NCBI RefSeq assembly: GCF_022647505.1
Contig: NZ_CP071409.1
Location: forward strand, 4,043,391-4,107,390
DNA: 64,000 bases
Source: [Pantoea] beijingensis
Lineage (GTDB): Bacteria > Pseudomonadota > Gammaproteobacteria > Enterobacterales > Enterobacteriaceae
Direction: 5' to 3'
Below are positions 26,848 to 36,856 of the stretch, piece by piece; within the stretch, counting starts at the first letter, position 1; the number at the start of each line of letters is the position of its first letter. The notes under the pieces are model-generated. The model was not told where the DNA came from. It saw nothing but the letters and a program-made list of their open reading frames with translations, and ran no database searches. Position numbers and translations under genes: made by a program.

Positions 26848-26884
26848 TTGTACAAATAACAATTTATTTTCATATTCTGTACAA
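26848..26884. promoter_or_regulatory. Paired palindromes upstream of ovoA
   Basis: The 8-bp palindrome TTGTACAA at 26848-26855 is followed by CTGTACAA at 26877-26884, offset by 29 bp across AT-rich DNA. They lie about 150 bp before the ovoA start. Paired palindromes near helical phasing resemble a dimer operator pair. The regulator is unknown. Confidence 0.4.
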
Positions 26885-26928
26885 CTTTCCCCAACAGATG
26901 AAAAAGCTTATTTGCTATAGTTACACTT

Positions 26929-26958
26929 AAAATAATTCGAGTTGCCGGCGGATGGCAG
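26929..26958 (+). repeat. Fragment of the ~125-bp repeat in the ovoA leader
   Basis: AAATAATTCGAGTTGCCGGC plus GGATGGCAG matches the inner part of one repeat terminus (compare 6692 and 56551). The terminal ATACCC is replaced by ACACTT and no second terminus is visible. Confidence 0.5.
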
Positions 26959-27032
26959 ATTTATCATGCCTCGCAAGCCGCATGAATTTGACGGCATCTC
27001 TTTATTTCTCCACCGTGACCAGGGAGTATATC

Positions 27033-29168
27033 GTGACACAGCAGCACATTTCCGGCTTACCTGCCCCCACTAAAACGCTGCTTTTAAGTGGCAGTGATAG
27101 CGAACAGAAACGTCAGGAGATCCTTAACTATTTCACCCAAACGTGGGAGCTGTACGAAAGTCTGTTCGATTGCCTGAGCGACGATCGTGCCTGGTTTAAC
27201 AAAGCTATTTCACTCCGCCATCCGTTGATCTTTTATTTTGGCCACACCGCCACGTTCTACATTAATAAACTGATGGCCGGGCAATACCTTGATCGCCGTA
27301 TTGATGCCAACATCGAAGCGATGCTGGCGATTGGCGTGGATGAAATGAGCTGGGACGACCTGGATAATCGCCATTATTCATGGCCATCTCTTGCTGAACT
27401 ACGTGATTACCGGGGCAAAGTAAAAAGCACCGTAAGCACCTTTATTCGTAACATGCCGCTAACGCTGCCTATTGACTGGAACAGCCCAGCCTGGGTGATT
27501 TTGATGGGCATTGAGCATGAACGTATCCATCTGGAAACCTCTAGCGTGCTGATACGTCAGTTGCCCGTGGAGTGGGTTCAACCCAATTCGCACTGGCCCG
27601 TTTGTGAAGTGGCGCGGCATCAACGTGAGGTAACGCCGAAAAACCAGCTTGTTGCGGTTCCCGGAGGAAAAGTCATCCAGGGGAAAACCGACGACACCTA
27701 TGGCTGGGATAACGAATACGGTCAGTTACATACAGAGGTTAGTCCCTTTAAAGCCAGTCAAATGCTGGTGAGCAATGCCGAGTTCTTTGAATTTGTTGTC
27801 GCTGGCGGTTATCAACAGCAGCAATGGTGGGATGAGGAAGGCTGGGGCTGGCGTGAATTCTCCGCAGCAACCCTGCCAACATTTTGGGTTGGCGATCTTG
27901 CACAACCGGACGCATTGAAACTCCGTTTAATGACGGAAGAAGTCGCAATGCCGTGGGACTGGCCAGTAGAAGTGAATCAACTGGAAGCCGCAGCCTTTTG
28001 TCGCTGGAAAGCCGCAGAAACGGGTAAATCCATTCAGTTGCCGAGTGAAGCTGAATGGTATGTATTACGTGAACAGGTAGAGGGCGATCAGCCCGACTGG
28101 CCACAAGCACCCGGTAATATCAACCTGGCTTACTGGGCATCTTCCTGCCCGGTTGACCAATTCCCGCAGGGCGATTTTTACGATGTGGTAGGCAACGTCT
28201 GGCAATGGACGACCACACCAACGAATGGTCTGGAAGGATTCAGGGTTCATCCACTGTATGACGATTTTTCTACACCCACTTTTGACGGCAAGCATTCACT
28301 TATCAAAGGTGGTAGCTGGATTTCGACCGGCAATGAAGCGCTCAAGTCATCGAGGTATGCATTCCGCCGCCACTTTTTCCAGCATGCAGGTTTCCGCTAT
28401 GTGATCTCTTCCCACCAGGAAACCATGAAGGTTAACCCGTACGAAACGGACAGCATGGTGTCCCAATACCTCGATTTTCAGTACGGTCCTGACTATTTTG
28501 GTGTAAAAAACTACGCTAAGGCGCTGGTAGAGATAGCCTTGCAGGTTACTCATAAACGTGGACGGGCACTGGATATTGGCTGCGCTACGGGTCGGGCGAG
28601 TTTTGAACTGGCACGCCATTTCGAGCAGGTTGTCGGAATGGATTACTCGGCACGCTTTATTGATGTAGCTTTACAACTCACCAGCGGTGAAGATTTTCGT
28701 TATGTGACGCAGGAAGAAGGTGACTTGGTGGAATACCGCCAGGTACGTCTCAAAGATTATGATGTGGGTACCGAGCAGGCTTCACGTATTCATTTTATTC
28801 AGGGAGATGCCTGTAACCTTAAACCACAACGCGAGTTATATGATTTGGTCCTGGCGTCAAATCTCATCGATCGGTTACACCAACCAGCACAATTTTTACG
28901 GGATATTACCACCATGCTACGTTCCGGCGGCGTATTGATGCTCTCTTCGCCTTACACATGGCTGGAAGAGTACACCCCAAAAGAAAACTGGCTGGGTGGT
29001 ATACGGGAAAATGGTGAAGCGCTAACCTCGTATCAGGCGTTACAGCGTTTGCTAAGTCACGATTTTGAAGAGATTGCAGCCCCGCAGGACGTTCCTTTCG
29101 TGATCCGTGAAACCGCACGTAAATATCAGCATACGCTGGCACAGTTGACGGTTTGGCGTAAACGGTAA
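27033..29168 (+). CDS. ovoA: 5-histidylcysteine sulfoxide synthase / mercaptohistidine methyltransferase OvoA
   Basis: OvoA is an iron enzyme that couples cysteine to C5 of histidine as a sulfoxide; in this trifunctional form it also N-methylates the later mercaptohistidine, giving ovothiol A with a C-S lyase (OvoB or a stand-in). Three domains are visible. A DinB_2-like N-terminus carries the iron motif H162-x3-H166-x-E168. A formylglycine-enzyme-like domain ends in GGSWIS...FRRHFFQHAGFRYV. A C-terminal SAM methyltransferase has LDIGCATGRASF near 513 and VVGMDYSA. I chose GTG at 27033 (711 aa) because AGGGAG precedes it by 6 nt; the frame is open from 26952 but those codons look untranslated. 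It stands where E. coli has asnA, though in the opposite direction. No ovoB is in the window. Confidence 0.9.
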   Translation: MTQQHISGLPAPTKTLLLSGSDSEQKRQEILNYFTQTWELYESLFDCLSDDRAWFNKAISLRHPLIFYFGHTATFYINKLMAGQYLDRRIDANIEAMLAIGVDEMSWDDLDNRHYSWPSLAELRDYRGKVKSTVSTFIRNMPLTLPIDWNSPAWVILMGIEHERIHLETSSVLIRQLPVEWVQPNSHWPVCEVARHQREVTPKNQLVAVPGGKVIQGKTDDTYGWDNEYGQLHTEVSPFKASQMLVSNAEFFEFVVAGGYQQQQWWDEEGWGWREFSAATLPTFWVGDLAQPDALKLRLMTEEVAMPWDWPVEVNQLEAAAFCRWKAAETGKSIQLPSEAEWYVLREQVEGDQPDWPQAPGNINLAYWASSCPVDQFPQGDFYDVVGNVWQWTTTPTNGLEGFRVHPLYDDFSTPTFDGKHSLIKGGSWISTGNEALKSSRYAFRRHFFQHAGFRYVISSHQETMKVNPYETDSMVSQYLDFQYGPDYFGVKNYAKALVEIALQVTHKRGRALDIGCATGRASFELARHFEQVVGMDYSARFIDVALQLTSGEDFRYVTQEEGDLVEYRQVRLKDYDVGTEQASRIHFIQGDACNLKPQRELYDLVLASNLIDRLHQPAQFLRDITTMLRSGGVLMLSSPYTWLEEYTPKENWLGGIRENGEALTSYQALQRLLSHDFEEIAAPQDVPFVIRETARKYQHTLAQLTVWRKR

Positions 29169-29177
29169 ATTCGGACC

Positions 29178-29195
29178 GGCGTGGACAACCACGCC
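29178..29195 (+). other. ovoA-asnC intercistronic hairpin
   Basis: GGCGTGG-ACAA-CCACGCC is a perfect 7-bp stem with a tetraloop in the 46-nt gap. No T-tract follows, so read-through from ovoA into asnC is likely. Confidence 0.5.
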
Positions 29196-29214
29196 GTCAT
29201 CATCGGAGCAAAAA

Positions 29215-29676
29215 GTGGTAGATAATCTGCAAATAGATAATCTCGATCGCGGCATCCTTAATGCGCTAATGGAAAATGCGCGTACAGCCTATGCCGAGCT
29301 GGCAAAAGTCTTTAACGTCAGCCCCGGTACCATTCACGTACGCGTAGAAAAAATGAAGCAAGCAGGGATCATCAAAGGAACTCGGGTGGAGATAGATCCT
29401 AAACATCTGGGTTATGACGTCTGCTGCTTTATCGGCATTATTCTGAAAAGCGCTCGGGATTACCCCGCCGCGGTAGCCAAACTTGATGCGTTGGATGAAG
29501 TGGTCGAAGCCTGGTATACCACGGGTCACTACAGCATATTTATCAAGGTGATGTGCCGTTCAATCGATGCATTGCAGCAAGTATTGATCAACAAGATCCA
29601 GACCATTGATGAAATTCAGTCCACTGAAACGTTAATCTCACTGCAAAATCCGATCATGCGCTCCATTAAGCCATAA
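29215..29676 (+). CDS. asnC: Lrp-family transcriptional regulator AsnC
   Basis: In E. coli AsnC activates asnA when asparagine is scarce and represses itself. The 153-aa protein has an N-terminal HTH (ILNALMENARTAYAELAKVF, then SPGTIHVRVEKMK) and a C-terminal RAM sensor domain. The GTG start is 6 nt after GGAG and aligns with the E. coli MENYLIDNLDRG. The usual divergent partner asnA is missing, so its local target is unclear. Confidence 0.95.
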   Translation: MVDNLQIDNLDRGILNALMENARTAYAELAKVFNVSPGTIHVRVEKMKQAGIIKGTRVEIDPKHLGYDVCCFIGIILKSARDYPAAVAKLDALDEVVEAWYTTGHYSIFIKVMCRSIDALQQVLINKIQTIDEIQSTETLISLQNPIMRSIKP

Positions 29677-29689
29677 TCGGTGCATAATA

Positions 29690-29698
29690 TTATCCACA
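29690..29698 (+). promoter_or_regulatory. Consensus DnaA box upstream of mioC
   Basis: TTATCCACA exactly, 222 bp before the mioC ATG. In E. coli the mioC promoter region has a DnaA box and is repressed by DnaA, which keeps transcription from running into oriC. Confidence 0.75.
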
Positions 29699-29920
29699 GC
29701 CATTCAGCCATCACTTTCCGCCATTACACTGCTCAGAGCCGCTGCGTATTTCGATTAAAGTAGCGGCCATTAGCGGCGTTGTGCGAACTTTCTACTGAAT
29801 CCCACAAAAGCCATTGAAGCTAAAAAATCAGTCATACCGGAGAAAAACCCTATTCTTCCACAGGTAGATCACCGGAAGATCACAGCGTACAATGCTTGCC
29901 TTTAGACTCAGGGATCCATT

Positions 29921-30361
29921 ATGACTCACATCACCTTAATTACGGGTAGCACCTTAGGCAGTGCCGAATATGTTGCTGAGCATTTGGCAGAAAAACTGGA
30001 AGAAGCCGGTCATTCAACGGAGATTCTGCACGGTCCTGAACTGAATGAATTGTCATTAGACGGCTTGTGGCTGGTAGTGACTTCCACGCATGGTGCGGGT
30101 GAGCTGCCTGATAATCTGCAAACATTGTTTGATGAGATAGAAGAACAGCAGCCAGATTTGTCCGGCGTTCGCTATGGTGCAATCGGTATTGGCAATCGTG
30201 AGTACGACCTGTTTTGTGGAGCGATTGATAAAATGGATACGCTCCTTAATGAACGTGGCGCTATGCGACTGGGTGAACGTCTTGAAATTGACGTGCTCGA
30301 ACATGAGATCCCGGAAGATCCGGCAGAAGTATGGCTGGGAAGCTGGATACCCCTACTTTAG
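29921..30361 (+). CDS. mioC: Flavodoxin-family protein MioC
   Basis: An FMN-binding flavodoxin-like protein linked in E. coli to biotin synthase activity. Length 146 aa; the FMN phosphate loop TGSTLGSAEYVAE is residues 8-20 and TSTHGAGELPDN follows near 52. It is transcribed into oriC, the conserved arrangement. Confidence 0.95.
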   Translation: MTHITLITGSTLGSAEYVAEHLAEKLEEAGHSTEILHGPELNELSLDGLWLVVTSTHGAGELPDNLQTLFDEIEEQQPDLSGVRYGAIGIGNREYDLFCGAIDKMDTLLNERGAMRLGERLEIDVLEHEIPEDPAEVWLGSWIPLL

Positions 30362-30467
30362 CCTGACCAGACTTCTCATATGAGAGACATTTTTCTTTAT
30401 AAAAGACGTTTTTTTGTGGCATCAGAGGTTTTATTCACTCTTTTTGTGCTTTTTATCTTGGAATGAT

Positions 30468-30711
30468 TGTGGATAACTCATGTACTGATGCCCCAATAAC
30501 CAGTAGTTATCCCAATAATAACTTTATAGCTGGCAAGAGACTGTGTATAAGTAGCCCTTTAGATCCCAGCTTATACGGATCAGGATCACCGGTCATTCAC
30601 AAGAAACGATCGAAGCTAATTTCTTGATCGCTATGATCAAAACAGCCTTATCCACAGAGATCGTCGATCCTAATAAGAGATCTAATAAAGAGATCCTTAA
30701 ATAAAAAGATC
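30468..30711. other. oriC: Chromosomal replication origin oriC
   Basis: A 244-bp interval with the E. coli architecture, reversed relative to the usual drawing. DnaA boxes are R4 TGTGGATAA 30468-30476, R3 TTATCCCAA 30507-30515, R2 TGTGTATAA 30542-30550, R5M TTATACGGA 30571-30579 and R1 TTATCCACA 30648-30656. Three AT-rich 13-mers follow on the mnmG side. I count 11 GATC sites, the Dam/SeqA target. It lies between mioC and mnmG. R3 differs slightly from the E. coli TTATCCAAA. Confidence 0.97.
30670..30711. other. oriC duplex unwinding element, three 13-mers
   Basis: R: CTAATAAGAGATC 30670-30682; M: TAATAAAGAGATC 30683-30695; L: AAATAAAAAGATC 30699-30711. These match the inverted E. coli GATC-containing 13-mers opened by DnaA. 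AT-rich DNA continues to about 30725. Confidence 0.93.
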
Positions 30712-30821
30712 TTTCTTTTAAACCCTAACGATCCCGACACTTTCACCATCGTCTAAAGTTGAGTAGAATCCACGGCCCAGAGGTAATCTCCTCTGCAAGT
30801 CCAATCGCGAGGTGCAGTACC

Positions 30822-32711
30822 ATGTTCTATCCAGATCCTTTTGACGTCATCGTTATTGGTGGTGGTCATGCGGGAACAGAAGCCGCAATGGCTGCTGCCC
30901 GAATGGGTCAACATACCCTGTTATTAACCCATAACATTGATACGCTGGGACAAATGTCCTGTAATCCTGCAATCGGTGGTATTGGGAAAGGACATCTGGT
31001 TAAGGAAGTGGATGCACTAGGCGGTCTAATGGCCACGGCGATTGACCATGCCGGTATTCAGTTTAGGATACTAAACGCCAGCAAAGGACCTGCAGTAAGG
31101 GCAACGCGTGCACAGGCCGATCGCGTACTTTATCGTCAGGCAGTCCGTACAGCACTGGAGAGTCAGCCTAACCTGATGATCTTCCAGCAGGCGGTTGATG
31201 ATCTTATTGTGGAAAACGATCGTGTTGTAGGTGCAGTTACCCAAATGGGGCTGAAATTCCGAGCCAGGGCCGTGGTATTAACCGTGGGAACATTCCTTGA
31301 CGGCAAAATCCATATTGGGCTGGATAATTACAGCGGTGGCCGTGCTGGCGATCCCCCTTCTATCCCACTGGCACGACGGCTGCGTGAATTACCGCTGCGT
31401 GTAAGTCGACTAAAAACCGGTACGCCACCGCGTATTGACGCACGCAGCATCAACTTCAGCGTATTAGCTCCGCAGCATGGCGATAATCCCATGCCAGTAT
31501 TCTCATTCATGGGTAACAGGTCGCAACATCCGCAGCAAGTACCTTGCTATATCACCTATACCAATGAAAAAACGCATGAAGTGATCCGTAACAATCTCGA
31601 CCGCAGTCCAATGTATGCCGGGATCATCGAAGGTATCGGGCCTCGTTATTGTCCATCGATCGAAGATAAAGTGATGCGTTTTGCCGATCGTAATGCACAC
31701 CAAATTTTCCTTGAGCCGGAAGGGTTAACCAGCAACGAAATTTATCCAAACGGCATCTCAACCAGCTTGCCATTTGATGTACAAATGCAGATCGTTCGCT
31801 CGATGGAAGGACTGGAAAATGCCCGTATCGTGCGTCCAGGCTATGCCATTGAGTATGATTTCTTCGATCCACGAGATCTGAAACCTACGCTGGAAAGTAA
31901 ATATATCAACGGTCTGTTTTTTGCCGGACAGATTAATGGTACCACCGGGTATGAAGAAGCAGCAGCACAGGGATTACTCGCGGGTCTGAATGCGGGACGT
32001 CTGTCGGCGGATAAAGAAGGCTGGGCGCCTACACGTTCTCAGGCTTATCTTGGTGTGCTGGTGGACGATCTTTGCACGCTGGGGACGAAAGAACCGTATC
32101 GCATGTTTACTTCTCGTGCCGAATATCGCCTGATGCTGCGTGAAGACAATGCAGACTTGCGTCTGACGGAAGCTGGGCGTGAGTTGGGATTGGTTGATGA
32201 TGCACGTTGGGCACGTTTCAATCAGAAACTCGAAATGATTGAACAAGAACGCCAGCGTCTGCGAGATATTTGGGTACACCCAAAAACTGAAGGCATCGAT
32301 GAAATTAATGCGGTACTGAGCGCTAACCTGACTAAAGAGGCGAGCGGGGAAGATTTGCTGCGCCGACCTGAAATGACGTATGAACGGTTGATGACGCTAA
32401 GTAAATTCTCGCCTGCGTTAAATGATGCGCAAGCGGCTGAACAAGTAGAAATTCAGGTTAAATACGAAGGTTATATTGCGCGTCAGCAGGAAGAGATCGA
32501 TCGTCAACTACGTAATGAAAAGACTCTGCTACCAGCCACGCTGGACTACCATCAGGTGACGGGCCTTTCTAATGAAGTTATTGCTAAGCTGAACGATCAT
32601 AAACCTAATTCGATCGGCCAGGCATCGCGTATCTCTGGCATTACGCCTGCCGCGATCTCAATTTTGTTAATCTACCTGAAAAAACAGGGACTACTGCGCA
32701 AGAGCGCATAA
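30822..32711 (+). CDS. mnmG: tRNA uridine-5-carboxymethylaminomethyl(34) synthesis enzyme MnmG (GidA)
   Basis: FAD-dependent partner of MnmE in making cmnm5U at wobble position 34. The N-terminal FAD motif [11 protein letters not shown] starts at about residue 12; the protein is nearly identical to E. coli GidA over 629 aa. The ATG at 30822 follows GAGG by 9 nt and gives the family MFYPDPFDV start, although the frame is open from 30759. First gene right of oriC; its transcription affects origin topology in E. coli. mnmE is also in this window. Confidence 0.97.
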   Translation: MFYPDPFDVIVIGGGHAGTEAAMAAARMGQHTLLLTHNIDTLGQMSCNPAIGGIGKGHLVKEVDALGGLMATAIDHAGIQFRILNASKGPAVRATRAQADRVLYRQAVRTALESQPNLMIFQQAVDDLIVENDRVVGAVTQMGLKFRARAVVLTVGTFLDGKIHIGLDNYSGGRAGDPPSIPLARRLRELPLRVSRLKTGTPPRIDARSINFSVLAPQHGDNPMPVFSFMGNRSQHPQQVPCYITYTNEKTHEVIRNNLDRSPMYAGIIEGIGPRYCPSIEDKVMRFADRNAHQIFLEPEGLTSNEIYPNGISTSLPFDVQMQIVRSMEGLENARIVRPGYAIEYDFFDPRDLKPTLESKYINGLFFAGQINGTTGYEEAAAQGLLAGLNAGRLSADKEGWAPTRSQAYLGVLVDDLCTLGTKEPYRMFTSRAEYRLMLREDNADLRLTEAGRELGLVDDARWARFNQKLEMIEQERQRLRDIWVHPKTEGIDEINAVLSANLTKEASGEDLLRRPEMTYERLMTLSKFSPALNDAQAAEQVEIQVKYEGYIARQQEEIDRQLRNEKTLLPATLDYHQVTGLSNEVIAKLNDHKPNSIGQASRISGITPAAISILLIYLKKQGLLRKSA

Positions 32712-32720
32712 TACTTTTAT

Positions 32721-32740
32721 CGGGTCGGTTTTCCGACCCG
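32721..32740 (+). other. mnmG-rsmG intercistronic hairpin
   Basis: CGGGTCGG-TTTT-CCGACCCG, a perfect 8-bp stem with a T4 loop in the 52-nt gap. No T-tract follows; it may act in processing or attenuation. Confidence 0.5.
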
Positions 32741-32763
32741 ACAACACTTTCATACGGGCTTAG

Positions 32764-33387
32764 ATGACTTTGATCAACACACTTTCCCGCCTGCTGGCAT
32801 CCGCCGATATTTCCCTGTCCGATCAGCAAAAACAGCAACTGGTTGGCTATGTTGAGATGCTCAACAAATGGAATAAAGCCTACAATTTGACTTCCGTGCG
32901 CGACCCGGAACAGATGCTAACGCGTCATATACTGGACAGCATTGTCGTTAATCCACATTTGCAAGGTGAGCGTTTTATTGATGTAGGTACCGGGCCTGGA
33001 TTGCCGGGTATTCCGTTAGCGATTGTGCGTCCGGATGCCCATTTCACTCTGCTGGATAGCCTTGGCAAACGCATCCGCTTCCTGCGTCAGGTTCAGCATG
33101 AACTGAAACTGGAAAATATCGAACCTGTGCAAAGCCGCGTAGAAGCGTTTTCAGCAGAACCGCCCTTTGACGGGGTTATTAGCCGCGCCTTTGCTTCGTT
33201 GAACGATATGGTGAGCTGGTGCCATCATCTGCCGGCGAAAAATGGCGCGTTCTATGCGCTTAAAGGGGTATTGCCGGATGAAGAAATTGCCGCTCTTCCT
33301 GCAGATTATAGTGTGGATAAAATTCTTCGCCTCACTGTTCCACAACTGGAAGGGGAACGGCATTTGGTTATCATTAAAGCAATATGA
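32764..33387 (+). CDS. rsmG: 16S rRNA (guanine527-N7)-methyltransferase RsmG (GidB)
   Basis: SAM-dependent methyltransferase of the 530 loop; loss gives low-level streptomycin resistance. Length 207 aa as in E. coli; SAM motif [16 protein letters not shown] near residue 75 and SRAFASL near 140. Confidence 0.97.
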   Translation: MTLINTLSRLLASADISLSDQQKQQLVGYVEMLNKWNKAYNLTSVRDPEQMLTRHILDSIVVNPHLQGERFIDVGTGPGLPGIPLAIVRPDAHFTLLDSLGKRIRFLRQVQHELKLENIEPVQSRVEAFSAEPPFDGVISRAFASLNDMVSWCHHLPAKNGAFYALKGVLPDEEIAALPADYSVDKILRLTVPQLEGERHLVIIKAI

Positions 33388-33974
33388 TGTCATTTCTGCT
33401 AAGGCAGGGTTAAATTAGGGATTCTGATTATATCTGTTACGCTCTGTTATTTAGCTTAACGTGCAGTTTTTTAAGATGAGAAAATCAGCGTGCTGTTTCT
33501 TTAAAGTTAAATCAGTCTGGGAAAACAATAGACATTCACATTCTCATTTAACGAGCTATTAACATTTTATTATCAGCTTCATTACCAGCTAAGGCATAAA
33601 TAAGCCTCTAAATAATCACGCAGGAAAATATATTGTCCTTATAAAAGGCGGGAATCTCGGTTATCCGGAATGATAAAAATTTGCTAACGATGTCAATACG
33701 CGCTTTTTTGGGATAGTAACCGACATTTTCAAAAGATAATTATTTATCATTTTGATAAGTAACAATTATTTTATTTATATGCATTCGAAGCCTGGAAAGT
33801 AAGCGCCTGATTTTTCATCTTTTCATTGCTGTTGTGTGATCTAAAGCACGCTTTACCTTCCAGATTAGAGGCTTATTACAGAAATTTTTCTCCGGTTTAT
33901 TGTTCTTGTGACTTTAAAAAAAAGTAGCGCAGAAAGAAATTTAAATAATTGTTCACCTTTTCGCTACTTATCGA
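33388..33974. other. AT-rich rsmG-atpI intergenic region
   Basis: About 590 bp without any gene. A CRP-like sequence TGTGATCTAAAGCACG lies at 33835-33850 with only the first half close to consensus. A similarly long gap lies at this position in E. coli. Confidence 0.5.
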
Positions 33975-34002
33975 TTGAAATCGCAGGTACGCCCCGTATA
34001 AT
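33975..34002 (+). promoter_or_regulatory. atp operon promoter
   Basis: -35 TTGAAA (33975-33980), 16-nt spacer, -10 TATAAT (33997-34002), about 85 bp before atpI. A second candidate, TTGACT at 34021 with TTTTAT at 34044 (17-nt spacer), overlaps the leader. Confidence 0.75.
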
Positions 34003-34094
34003 TTGCTCGTTTTTTGCTGCTTGACTCAAAAGAGTAAAGGCAGTTTTATACGACACGCGACATACCCCAAATGGGGCAGGAGAATTGCAGCATC

Positions 34095-35302
<1,208 letters not shown>

Positions 35303-35316
35303 TTTTTTTCTCAACA

Positions 35317-35442
35317 ATATCCCAATAGATTTCACGTTGCGGCATGGCGGTAACTGAACGAATCTCCGGGAGCATACATCGGTATGTGACTGGAGTGAGT
35401 AACGGCAACCAACACGGTCGCAACTTGAAGGATGAAGGGAAT
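35317..35442. repeat. ~126-bp repeat element inserted between atpB and atpE
   Basis: Left end ATATCCCAATAGATTTCACG plus TTGCGGC; the right end read from the other strand is ATTCCCTTCATCCTTCAAG plus TTGCGACC, giving imperfect terminal inverted repeats. An inner hairpin CATAC-ATCG-GTATG lies at about 35375. The ends match copies at 50500-50622, 6692, 56551 and 60823. No ORF, so it is a MITE- or RU-like noncoding repeat. It widens the gap to 174 nt (I recall under 50 in E. coli) but leaves the TTTTAACTGAAAC translation enhancer before atpE intact. Confidence 0.75.
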
Positions 35443-35447
35443 AATTC

Positions 35448-35793
<346 letters not shown>

Positions 35794-35823
35794 TAAAGTT
35801 AACTTAACAAGAGGCATTGTGCT

Positions 35824-36294
35824 GTGAACCTTAACGCAACAATCCTCGGCCAGGCCATCGCGTTCGTCCTGTTTGTCCTGTTCTGCATGAAGTACGTATG
35901 GCCGCCGATTATGGCTGCCATCGAAAAGCGCCAGAAAGAAGTCGCTGAAGGCCTTGCTTCTGCAGAACGTGCAAAAAAAGATTTGGATCTCGCGCAGGCT
36001 AATGTGACCGACCAGCTTAAGAAAGCGAAAGATGAAGCTCAGGTAATCATTGAACAGGCTAACAAGCGCCGTTCTCAGATCCTGGATGAAGCGAAAACTG
36101 AAGCTGAGCAGGAACGCAACAAGATCGTTACGCAAGCGCAGGCTGAAATTGATGCTGAGCGTAAACGTGCACGTGAAGAGTTGCGCAAGCAAGTCGCGAT
36201 GCTGGCTGTGGCCGGCGCCGAGAAAATCATTGAACGTTCCGTGGATGAAGCTGCTAACAGCGACATCGTAGATAAACTGGTCGCTGAACTGTAA
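35824..36294 (+). CDS. atpF: F1Fo ATP synthase subunit b
   Basis: Peripheral stalk. One N-terminal helix (residues 5-25) followed by a long charged coiled coil; 156 aa as in E. coli. The start is GTG ([11 protein letters not shown]), as in E. coli. Confidence 0.98.
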   Translation: MNLNATILGQAIAFVLFVLFCMKYVWPPIMAAIEKRQKEVAEGLASAERAKKDLDLAQANVTDQLKKAKDEAQVIIEQANKRRSQILDEAKTEAEQERNKIVTQAQAEIDAERKRAREELRKQVAMLAVAGAEKIIERSVDEAANSDIVDKLVAEL

Positions 36295-36308
36295 GGAGGG
36301 AGGGGCTG

Positions 36309-36842
36309 ATGTCTGAATTTGTAACTGTAGCTCGCCCCTACGCCAAAGCAGCTTTTGACTTTGCTGTTGAGCATCAAAGTGTCGATCGCTGGCAGCAGAT
36401 GCTGGCGTTTGCCGCTGAAGTGGCAAGCAATGAGCAGATGGCAGACCTCCTTTCCGGCGCACTGGCGCCGGAATCCGTGTCTGCTACTTTCATTGCAATC
36501 TGTGGTGATCAACTCGACGAAGCAGGCCAGAACCTGATTAAGGTAATGGCAGAAAACGGACGTTTGCACGCGCTTCCTGATGTATTGGTTCAGTATGTTC
36601 AACTGCGCGAAGCTTATGAAGCGACCGCTGAAGTTGATGTTATCTCTGCCAGTACTCTGAGTGACGAACAGCTGACGAAAATCAGCACCGCGATGGAAAA
36701 ACGTCTGTCACGCAAAGTTAAGCTGAATTGCAAAATCGATAAGTCTGTAATGGCAGGCGTAATCATCCGGGCGGGTGATATGGTCATTGATGGCAGCGTA
36801 CGCGGTCGTCTTGAGCGTCTTGCAGACGTCTTGCAGTCTTAA
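36309..36842 (+). CDS. atpH: F1Fo ATP synthase subunit delta
   Basis: Links the top of F1 to the b-subunit stalk. 177 aa, N-terminal helical bundle, C-terminal [16 protein letters not shown] signature. 14 nt after atpF. Confidence 0.98.
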   Translation: MSEFVTVARPYAKAAFDFAVEHQSVDRWQQMLAFAAEVASNEQMADLLSGALAPESVSATFIAICGDQLDEAGQNLIKVMAENGRLHALPDVLVQYVQLREAYEATAEVDVISASTLSDEQLTKISTAMEKRLSRKVKLNCKIDKSVMAGVIIRAGDMVIDGSVRGRLERLADVLQS

Positions 36843-36856
36843 GGGGACTGGAGCAT

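Noticed and set aside
26952..27032. N-terminal extension of ovoA from the upstream ATG
   Set aside because: It lies over a repeat fragment, lacks a good RBS, and the GTG at 27033 has AGGAG-like spacing.
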